DNA of 64,000 nucleotides from Acidobacteriota bacterium (GTDB lineage: Bacteria; Acidobacteriota; Terriglobia; Terriglobales; Acidobacteriaceae): the NCBI GenBank assembly GCA_003225175.1, contig QIBA01000047.1:1-64000 (forward strand). Direction: 5' to 3'. Position 1 is the stretch's first letter. Each line of letters starts with the position of its first letter. Made by a program: the position numbers and the translations under genes. Under the pieces are notes generated by a model. The model searched no databases. It was not told where the DNA came from and was given only the letters and a program-made list of their open reading frames with translations. Shown here one piece after another: positions 52,901 through 58,892 of the stretch.

Positions 52901-54314
52901 CGGCGTTGCTAAGGCCTATGCCGATTACATAGTGGTTTCAGGACATGCCGGAGGAACTGGCGCATCACCGCTGAGCAGCATCAAGCACGCAGGCGCGCCC
53001 TGGGAACTCGGACTGGCCGAGACGCAGCAGACGCTGATGCTCAATGGACTGCGCAGTCGCGTCCGTTTGCGAGTCGATGGTGGCTTGCGCACGGCGCACG
53101 ATGTTGTAGTCGCCGCTCTCCTTGGAGCAGAGGAGTTCGCTTTTGGCACTGCAGCCTTGGTGGCAATCGGATGCGACATGGCGCGCCAGTGTCATCTTGA
53201 TACTTGTCCGGCCGGGATTGCCACGCAGCGACCTGAACTGCGCGCCAAATTCCGCGGCAAGCCGGAGCATGTGGTCGCCTACTTCATGCGCCTTGCTGAA
53301 GACGTGCGGCGACTGCTCGCGGAGCTCGGCCTGCGCTCTATTTCCGAAGCGGTCGGCAGGTGCGACCTGCTGCAACAGGTCTCGACTGACGGGAGGCTCG
53401 ATCTCTCGCGGTTGCTCTTCCGGAGCGAGGGCGATGCGCCCCGGTGCATGACGCCTCGAAATGACCGTCCGTCCGATCACGAGCCGTTCGGACTAGGTCT
53501 GAGCGCCGAGATCGCCGCCACTGTTCGCCGTGGCCAAAGCTTTGATCGCGAATTCCAGATTGGGAATCAGAACCGCTCAGCCGGTACTGCGATTGCCGGA
53601 GAGCTGATGCGTCAGTTCGGCGCGCGAGGGCTAAACAGCAGCGAAGTTCGTCTCTTATTCCGAGGTGCCGCTGGTCAGTCCTTCGGCGCGTTTTGCGTTG
53701 AGGGAATGGAACTCACACTTGAAGGCGAGGCAAACGATTACGTTGGCAAAGGGCTTTCCGGTGGCGCAATCATTCTTAAGCCTCGGGGAGCGGCGGTGAC
53801 CGCCTCCAACGAGAACGTGATCCTCGGCAACGTGGCTCTGTACGGCGCTACCTCTGGACGCCTATTCGCCGCAGGACGTGCGGGAGAGCGTTTTGGGGTT
53901 CGGAACTCCGGTGCCGTCGCAGTCGTGGAAGGACTCGGAGACCACGGCTGCGAATACATGACCGGCGGCTGCGTCGTCGTGCTTGGCGACATCGGATGCA
54001 ATTTCGCCGCTGGAATGACAGGCGGAAAGGCCTATATCTTCGACCCCGCGAATCTCACAGAAACTCGGGTGAACACGGAGTCGGTCGAAGTAGGCATTCC
54101 CTCCTACCAGCAGCTTCATCAATTGGAGATGCTGGTGCGTGTCCACGCCCTGCTTACCGAAAGTGCCTGGGCACAGCAACTGCTTGCTACATGGCTGGAG
54201 TGTAGCCGGCTGTTCCGGTTTATCGCACCACGGCAGACAGCGAAGGCGGCTTGGATCGCTCCAAATGTTCTCGCGATTCCCGAACTGGGACCGCCAGCGT
54301 TTCCGCAGGCCTGA
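49935..54314 (+). CDS. gltB: Glutamate synthase large subunit (GltB)
   Basis: A 1459-residue protein that moves the amide of glutamine to 2-oxoglutarate, forming two glutamates. Domains in order: class II glutamine amidotransferase, whose mature N-terminus is Cys15 in HDSCGAGFITRV after a short propeptide; central linker domain; FMN-binding synthase barrel with GKSNTGEGGEDPE, GAKPGEGGQLP-like SKPGEGGQLP and VSGHAGGTGASPLSSIKHAG; 3Fe-4S cysteines in CDMARQCHLDTCPAG; and the C-terminal GXGXG helix (GGCVVVLGDIGCNFAAGMTGG). The start is a GTG at 49935 with AAGG upstream. No small subunit gltD adjoins it, so the electron donor is encoded elsewhere or differs. Confidence 0.95.
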   Translation: MQQGLYDPRFEHDSCGAGFITRVSAVPSFEVLQMGLEALSRLAHRGAIAADGRSGDGAGITACLPQELFRAFLRECGLRIGGTQPLAAGMIFANLDELAVSDEILRSALEQEQLSLLCWRDVPVNEEALGATALASMPVIRQALITPLVAMQINELEARLYRARKIFERANLNSYIASLSAKTIVYKALCTGAHLREFYLDLQDANFETAFVVFHQRYATNTHPSWWLAQPFRLLAHNGEINTIGANRTWMKARENQLPPHCLPMLREGGSDSCHLDETAEMLVRGGRDVLHSIAMLVVPAWQAHPAFQDLAGFYREHASMMEPWDGPAALAFTDGRYVGAALDRNGLRPMRYAITNDNVVVAGSEVGLFDLDDQCVCVKGRLGPGQMLAIDLEEHSVLEAEGIKQHLLKQSPKRNSRLLSVPAVSARIEPIANERLQSLFGFTREDLKLVISPMAREGKEAVWSMGDDTPISALARVPRSSYSYFRQRFAQVTNPPIDPLREDLMMSLRTLLGRRPSCCDDDESVATLLNFASPVLSESELQGIRVQPLVKATELQCTSPALASLEQSLDELCRKAERAVAEGTELLILSDRNASPGDLPIPMALAVGAVHHCLIKASLRMSCDLVADSGDVWDVHHAAVLIGYGAGAMCPWLALRSCESPQKLLEALANGLKKVMSKLGISDVASYRGGQFFQTIGFDERIAQKCFTGTPNLLGKISFETIQQELIRRAQLDDRHEAELNILQDYGSIRYRKSDHADQHGWAPPVVRAMQTAVGVARGKSELTSSETAWNGFLNQTDSLKPHNLRDLLEFAPGTTPMSIEEIEPAAKIARRFVTSAMSLGSISPEAHRTLSQAMNLLGGKSNTGEGGEDPEIYRIQPDANNKVKQVASGRFGVTAEYLVQAEELEIKIAQGSKPGEGGQLPAAKVTELIARLRHAQLGMSLISPPPHHDIYSIEDLAQLIHDLKQVNPKARVGVKLVSEAGIGTVASGVAKAYADYIVVSGHAGGTGASPLSSIKHAGAPWELGLAETQQTLMLNGLRSRVRLRVDGGLRTAHDVVVAALLGAEEFAFGTAALVAIGCDMARQCHLDTCPAGIATQRPELRAKFRGKPEHVVAYFMRLAEDVRRLLAELGLRSISEAVGRCDLLQQVSTDGRLDLSRLLFRSEGDAPRCMTPRNDRPSDHEPFGLGLSAEIAATVRRGQSFDREFQIGNQNRSAGTAIAGELMRQFGARGLNSSEVRLLFRGAAGQSFGAFCVEGMELTLEGEANDYVGKGLSGGAIILKPRGAAVTASNENVILGNVALYGATSGRLFAAGRAGERFGVRNSGAVAVVEGLGDHGCEYMTGGCVVVLGDIGCNFAAGMTGGKAYIFDPANLTETRVNTESVEVGIPSYQQLHQLEMLVRVHALLTESAWAQQLLATWLECSRLFRFIAPRQTAKAAWIAPNVLAIPELGPPAFPQA

Positions 54315-54325
54315 TCTGGCCGGTA

Positions 54326-54347
54326 AGGACGCAGCATGCTGCGTCCT
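54326..54347. repeat. Palindrome AGGACGCAGCATGCTGCGTCCT
   Basis: A perfect 22-bp palindrome in the 41-bp gap between convergent gltB and the sugar transporter gene. It shares an 18-base core, GACGCAGCATGCTGCGTC, with the copy at 56055-56076. It may act as a two-way transcript end, though T-runs are absent. Confidence 0.8.
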
Positions 54348-54355
54348 ACCAACGC

Positions 54356-55657
54356 TTAGGCCGCTGTCGCGGCGGCTCTGTGCCTCGAGCCCCTGAATCC
54401 GTAGTACGCGATATAGAGATAGCAGATCACCGGCAGAATGAACGCATGGTGAATTCCAATTCGATCCGCAAGCAGGCCTTGTAGCTCGGGAACAATTGCT
54501 CCACCAACGATCGCTGCGATCAGCAACGCAGAGCCATCTCCTGTTAAGGGTCCGAGTCCGTCGACACCTAGTGTGAAGATGCTCGGGAACATGATCGAAT
54601 TGAAGAGGCCGACGAGCAAAATCGTCCACATGGCGAAGTGGCCGAAGCTCAACATCGACGCAGTTACGAGCAAAGCCGCTACGATCGCGTTAAAGCCAAG
54701 GAGTGCGCCTGTACTAATCTTTTGTAAAAGTGCCGAGCCGATAAAGCGCCCTACCATCGCACCGCCCCAGTAATACTTCAGCATGTCAGCCGCGTCTTGC
54801 AGACTGAGTCCACCAATATCGGAGCGGTTGAAATAATTAGTCAAGAAGCTGCCGATCGAAACTTCGGCGCCGACGTATACGAAAATGGCAACGGCACCGA
54901 GAACCAAGTGTCGATACCGCCAGACCGAGTCATGCACCACTCCGTGGGCCTCAGCAGACTGGATCCTCGGCAGATTGAAAAACCCGATAATGACCGCCAA
55001 CACAAACAGCGCGACTGCGAGTCCAATGTAAGGTCCCTTTACTGATGCTGCCTGCGCCACGCGATAGTCATGTAACTGCTGGGTACTCATCGTTCGCAGG
55101 ACTTCGACTGCGACCGGAGCTGCCACAGCTCCGAGGATTAACTTGCTGCCGAAAGTAGGCGCCACAGTCGTGCCCAGCGAATTAAAGGCTTGTGTCAGAT
55201 TCAGGCGGCTCGATGCCGTTCGCGGTGGTCCCAGCACCGCCACATACGGATTTGCGGATGTTTGCAGGATCGTCATGCCCGCCGCTAGCGTAATCAGGGC
55301 AGCCAGAAACAACGGAAACGAGGGAACTGCGGCTGCCGGCACAAACATGAACGCGCCGAGTCCCATCGTCACCAAGCCCGCGACCATCGCCTTCTTGTAG
55401 CCGAAGAAATCAATGATCTTGCCGGATGGGAACGAAAAGACGAAATACGCGGAGAAGAAGGCGAACTGCACGAGCATTACTTCCGCATAGTTCAGATCGA
55501 AGATGCTCTTCAAGTGAGGGATTAAAATGTCATTCAGGCAAGTGAGAAAACCCCACATGAAAAACAGAGTGGTGACCATCGCCATCGCGCGGTAGTTCGT
55601 GCTCTGCGGCGTGGTCTGGATTGGGAGAACGGTCGTGGTTCCGCTAGTCGCAGGCAT
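54356..55657 (-). CDS. FucP/GluP-type sugar:proton symporter (MFS)
   Basis: A 433-residue major-facilitator transporter with 12 membrane helices. The family pattern is clear: FFMWGFLTCLNDILIPHLK in helix 1, the acidic residue that couples protons in this region, FFSAYFVFSFPSGKIIDFFGYKK in helices 2-3, and QTSANPYVAVLG in helix 4. Relatives carry L-fucose, or glucose and galactose; which one cannot be decided from sequence. The start is the ATG at 55657, giving a 25-residue cytoplasmic N-terminus. It has no sugar-catabolic neighbours. It converges with gltB and is flanked by palindromic repeats on both sides. Confidence 0.9.
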   Translation of the reverse strand: MPATSGTTTVLPIQTTPQSTNYRAMAMVTTLFFMWGFLTCLNDILIPHLKSIFDLNYAEVMLVQFAFFSAYFVFSFPSGKIIDFFGYKKAMVAGLVTMGLGAFMFVPAAAVPSFPLFLAALITLAAGMTILQTSANPYVAVLGPPRTASSRLNLTQAFNSLGTTVAPTFGSKLILGAVAAPVAVEVLRTMSTQQLHDYRVAQAASVKGPYIGLAVALFVLAVIIGFFNLPRIQSAEAHGVVHDSVWRYRHLVLGAVAIFVYVGAEVSIGSFLTNYFNRSDIGGLSLQDAADMLKYYWGGAMVGRFIGSALLQKISTGALLGFNAIVAALLVTASMLSFGHFAMWTILLVGLFNSIMFPSIFTLGVDGLGPLTGDGSALLIAAIVGGAIVPELQGLLADRIGIHHAFILPVICYLYIAYYGFRGSRHRAAATAA

Positions 55658-55749
55658 TCGGGGTAGATGTCCTTTGTTTCAGCTAAAGAAATATAACCGA
55701 GAATACGAACCGAAGTTGGGGATTTCGTCGAAGCAGGAATACCGAATGC

Positions 55750-56022
55750 CTATGCTCGTTTCGCTGCACTTATAGCTGTTGTGACTCCGACACTCGTGTT
55801 CATCCAGCGAGCTACCAGGGTTTGGACGCAGGCCTGTCCGCACAGGTGCTTCACGTCGGTGTCGTGTGCGCTCATGTTCTCCCAGGGATAGACCTTCAGC
55901 AGGGGACGCTCGGGAGCATCCTCGAATGGTCTGTAGCGTTCGGTCCAGGCAAGCCACCAATGGTCCACGCTACCTTTCTGCTTGCCGCAAATCTCGCAAT
56001 GAAAAGTTTCGGTCCAAGTCAT
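55750..56022 (-). CDS. Small hypothetical protein with CxxC and CxxxC motifs
   Basis: A 90-residue protein with a good start: GGAG eight bases before the ATG at 56022. It begins MTWTETFHCEICGKQKG (a CxxC knuckle) and has HLCGQACVQTLVARWM further on, so four cysteines could hold one zinc ion. The rest is rich in Trp and acidic residues. There is no signal peptide. I do not recognise a named family; similar short CxxC proteins are common as lone genes in Acidobacteriota. It lies between the sugar transporter and a palindromic repeat. Confidence 0.75.
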   Translation of the reverse strand: MTWTETFHCEICGKQKGSVDHWWLAWTERYRPFEDAPERPLLKVYPWENMSAHDTDVKHLCGQACVQTLVARWMNTSVGVTTAISAAKRA

Positions 56023-56054
56023 GGAAGTATCTCCACTAATCTAACAAAGTAAGT

Positions 56055-56076
56055 GAGACGCAGCATGCTGCGTCTC
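56055..56076. repeat. Palindrome GAGACGCAGCATGCTGCGTCTC
   Basis: A perfect 22-bp palindrome sharing the 18-base core GACGCAGCATGCTGCGTC with the copy at 54326-54347; only the outer two bases on each side differ, and they differ in a compensated way, so the symmetry is kept. Confidence 0.8.
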
Positions 56077-56087
56077 TACTGGGCTGA

Positions 56088-56121
56088 GTTACGGCCTGGC
56101 ATACGTTACGGCCTGGCATAC
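56088..56121. repeat. 17-bp tandem duplication at the 3' end of the K+ channel gene
   Basis: GTTACGGCCTGGCATAC occurs twice without a gap (56088-56104 and 56105-56121). The second copy encodes the last residues and stop of the channel gene and the first copy lies just past the stop. This looks like a recent slippage event. Confidence 0.85.
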
Positions 56122-57212
56122 ATAGCGCGGCTGGCAGCATGCTCTCGCGCGCTGCATACGTCCTTTGCATCGCCAAGCACAATCAGGACTAATCCCGCAT
56201 GACAGGTGACGTTTTCGGGAGGATTCACCCAAAAGCCGTGCTTCTTTCCATCATGGTATGCATCTTTGATTGCGAGGGGTAATAGGTTGTAGCTACCGCG
56301 CAATTGCAAGTCGGCCACGCGCTTGCCAATCCAGATTGAGTTTTCAGGGATTTCGATTTCCTCGATCCGCAACGTGCGGCTCTTGTCCTTGAGCATGAGG
56401 TCAAGGAAGTTCACTACATGGGGACGCAGTACTTCGCTGGCAATGCGCATGCCTCCGATCTGGTTCGGAGAAACGGTGGAGTCGGCTCCGGCTTTCGTCA
56501 GTCGCTCAGCAAATTTCTGGTCAATGCAGCGGGCTACGATGCGCAAGTCGGGGTTTTTCTGCCGGGCTAACACCGTGATGATGAGGTTTTCTTTGTCGGA
56601 GGCCAGCGTGGTGATCATGCCTTTGGCGCGGTCGATGACGAGCTTGTCGAGCATGTCGGCGTCTGTGGCATCGCCAACGAGATACAGCATCTCGCGGTAG
56701 AGACCGCTGTCGTCATTCACCATTCGGTTGATGTGATCTTCATTGGTCTCAATCACCACAAACGGAGCATGAGTCCTTGCCAGCTCCTCAACTGCGTGGC
56801 GCCCAGTGTCGCCCAGGCCGCAGACGATGTAATGATCTCTTAGCTCGTTGATACGCTTAAGCATCCTACGTCTCCAGAAAATGCTGGTGATCTCACCTTC
56901 GACGAGGAAGGCGGTCACCACCGAGAACACATACAACATGATCATCACGCCGAAGACGATCACGAAGATGTTGAAGGCCCGCAGCATTGGGTTGTGGGCG
57001 GTGTCGACGATCTCGGTATAACCGACGCTCGACAGCGTGATGATCGCCATGTACAGGGCGTCGAGTAGCGTGACCGAGGGACCTCCGAGAATCCGATAGC
57101 CCGTTACGCTGATCGCCACAACGATGAAGAGGAAGATGAAGGCAATCCTGAGTTGTCGGCGGAGTTCCATTAGGGCCGGGTACGGGTGGGGAAAGTAGCT
57201 GAATCTTAGCAT
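56106..57212 (-). CDS. Potassium channel with RCK (TrkA-N/TrkA-C) domains
   Basis: A 368-residue channel subunit. Two membrane helices (about residues 22-42 and 83-108) flank a pore loop with TLSSVGYTE in the place of the canonical TVGYGD selectivity filter. The cytoplasmic RCK domain has the Rossmann motif HYIVCGLGDTGRHAVEEL and the acidic pair at the ends of the next strands (VVIETNEDH, VGDATDADML), followed by a TrkA-C regulatory domain (ENSIWIGKRVADLQL). It should form gated tetramers controlling K+ or a related ion. The filter change (Thr for the last Gly) recurs in some RCK channels but leaves selectivity uncertain. Confidence 0.9.
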   Translation of the reverse strand: MLRFSYFPHPYPALMELRRQLRIAFIFLFIVVAISVTGYRILGGPSVTLLDALYMAIITLSSVGYTEIVDTAHNPMLRAFNIFVIVFGVMIMLYVFSVVTAFLVEGEITSIFWRRRMLKRINELRDHYIVCGLGDTGRHAVEELARTHAPFVVIETNEDHINRMVNDDSGLYREMLYLVGDATDADMLDKLVIDRAKGMITTLASDKENLIITVLARQKNPDLRIVARCIDQKFAERLTKAGADSTVSPNQIGGMRIASEVLRPHVVNFLDLMLKDKSRTLRIEEIEIPENSIWIGKRVADLQLRGSYNLLPLAIKDAYHDGKKHGFWVNPPENVTCHAGLVLIVLGDAKDVCSAREHAASRAMYARP

Positions 57213-57276
57213 GAAAGAGATGCTTTCCCGTTCAAAAGCCTTGTCTTGCGGTGCTTTCAGGTATGTTGCTTAGCGC

Positions 57277-57900
57277 ATGGCTAGCGAAGCTGACAGCTTC
57301 TCTGATGACCTCACCGGATTCGTTCTCGCCGGAGGCGCCAGCCGGCGGATGGGTCGCGACAAGGCCCGGATTCCATGGGAAGACGGTACCTTGCTCACCC
57401 ACGCCATCGAGCAAATGAAGTGCGCGGCTTCAAAGGTCTTCGTCATTGGTGCGGTGGTGCCAGAGAACTTGCCGGTGCCGGTTCTGCCAGACAAGGTTCC
57501 AGGTCTCGGGCCGCTGGCAGGAATTGAAGCGGCCCTGAGCAATTCCGCGACTCATTGGAATCTGGTACTGGCAGTTGACTTGCCGTTGGTTACGCCAGCC
57601 ATGCTCAAATGGATCTCAGATCTCCGAACTGGCGCCGTGGAGCGAGCCCTGATCCCCCGCGTGAAATCACGACTTCAGCCGCTGTGTGCCATTTATCATC
57701 GCGATCTCTTGCCCGAAATTGACAAAGCATTGTCTCTGCAGCGGTCATCAATTCATCGCTTGTTAGAACGGCTGAGTACGCGCATCATTGAAGAAGATGA
57801 ATTGATTGCCGCCGGTTTCGTTCCGGAAATGTTCTTAAACGTGAACAGTCCCGAGGATCTGGAGCGCGCCCGAGCGATGGCAAAGACGAAGCATGGCTAG
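57277..57900 (+). CDS. mobA: Molybdenum cofactor guanylyltransferase
   Basis: A 207-residue cytoplasmic nucleotidyltransferase that attaches GMP to molybdopterin, giving the bis-MGD cofactor used by DMSO-reductase-type enzymes. The N-terminal signature is FVLAGGASRRMGRDKARI, then PDKVPGLGPLAGIEAAL and the metal-binding LVLAVDLPLVTPAML. The C-terminus FLNVNSPEDLERARAM is also typical. No other Mo-cofactor gene is nearby. The stop codon overlaps the start of the ABC ATPase gene by 8 bases. Confidence 0.92.
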   Translation: MASEADSFSDDLTGFVLAGGASRRMGRDKARIPWEDGTLLTHAIEQMKCAASKVFVIGAVVPENLPVPVLPDKVPGLGPLAGIEAALSNSATHWNLVLAVDLPLVTPAMLKWISDLRTGAVERALIPRVKSRLQPLCAIYHRDLLPEIDKALSLQRSSIHRLLERLSTRIIEEDELIAAGFVPEMFLNVNSPEDLERARAMAKTKHG

Positions 57901-58693
57901 CAACGGACATCATCTCGCTCACATGAACGGCAACTTGCCGGAAGGTCATCCGTACATCGAGTTCAGAGACGTTTGCAAAGCCTTCGGACGGCAGGTTGTG
58001 TTGCACCATGTGAACCTTGACGTTCTGCCCGGACAGACGATGTGCATTCTGGGCCGCAGCGGCGTCGGCAAGTCGGTCTCACTGCAGCTCATCATGGGGT
58101 TCCTGAAGGCGGATAAAGGAGAAGTGATTGTCGCCGGGGAAGACATCACCCGCATGGACGAGCCCAATTTGGAACGAATCCGCAAGAAAGTAACCATGGT
58201 CTTTCAGAACGGAGCTCTCTTCGACTCGCTATCGGTGGGAGAAAACGTAGCCTTCCCCCTACGCGAACGACGGGACCTGAACGAAGAGCAGATATTTCAG
58301 GTGGTCGATGGCTTGCTTGAAATGGTGGGTGTCAAAGCGATGCGCGACCTTCTTCCTTCCGACCTCTCTACTGGCATGAAGCGTTCAGTGGCCATCGCTC
58401 GTGCTTTGGCCGCTCAGCCCGAGTGCATCCTGTACGACGAGCCCACGACGATGGTCGACCCCCTGATGGCCCAGCTGCTTGGCGACCTTATTAAAAAACT
58501 GAAGTTCCAGCTGAAACTCACCAGCATCGTTGTTACTCATGACATGCGTCTCGCCCACAAGCTCGCCGATCGCGTGCTCTTCCTGCACGAAGGCGTAGCG
58601 CTCTATTTTGGGACTATGAAGGGAATGAGCGAGAGTGATGATCCAGTCTTACGCCAGTTCCTGGACCTGGATGAGCTGAAGCTTCCCGGCTGA
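57893..58693 (+). CDS. MlaF-like ABC transporter ATPase, orphan
   Basis: A 266-residue ABC ATPase of the MlaF/Mkl subfamily, which powers phospholipid transport between the membranes. It shows Walker A LGRSGVGKSVSL, Q-loop VFQNGALFDSLSV, signature LSTGMKRSVAIARA, Walker B ILYDEPTTMVDP and switch VVTHDM. Two positions deviate from MlaF: LSTGM for LSGGM and DEPTTMVDP for DEPTTGLDP. The partner genes mlaE and mlaD are not adjacent; the next gene is a polysaccharide kinase. It is coupled to mobA by an 8-base overlap. Confidence 0.88.
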   Translation: MASNGHHLAHMNGNLPEGHPYIEFRDVCKAFGRQVVLHHVNLDVLPGQTMCILGRSGVGKSVSLQLIMGFLKADKGEVIVAGEDITRMDEPNLERIRKKVTMVFQNGALFDSLSVGENVAFPLRERRDLNEEQIFQVVDGLLEMVGVKAMRDLLPSDLSTGMKRSVAIARALAAQPECILYDEPTTMVDPLMAQLLGDLIKKLKFQLKLTSIVVTHDMRLAHKLADRVLFLHEGVALYFGTMKGMSESDDPVLRQFLDLDELKLPG

Positions 58694-58805
58694 TGAAACA
58701 CGGCGATGGCAAATAGCAAAGACGCAGCAAGATTCGTCGCTTGCGGGCAATTCGTAATCGCAAAAATCGGGACTTGAATAAATTCAATCACAAGAGTACC
58801 TTTTC

Positions 58806-58889
58806 GGTCCTCGGACGATAGGACCTTTGGGTGTAGTTCCGCTTTCCATCTGAGTCCTGTCCGATGTTCACTATGCCAGGGACTACACC
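58806..58889 (+). other. Structured leader upstream of the polysaccharide kinase gene
   Basis: GGTCCT-cggacgat-AGGACC (58806-58825) forms a hairpin, and GGTGTAGTTCC (58830-58840) pairs with GGGACTACACC (58879-58889) with one mismatch across a 38-base loop. The 3' arm ends just before the ATG at 58893 and could occlude translation initiation. Upstream is a further dyad TTGAAT-aa-ATTCAA (58774-58787). It does not match a riboswitch class I know. Confidence 0.4.
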
Positions 58890-58892
58890 ACG

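Noticed and set aside
54356-55657. gltD expected beside gltB
   Set aside because: The neighbouring gene encodes a 12-helix sugar transporter and has no flavin or Fe-S motifs.
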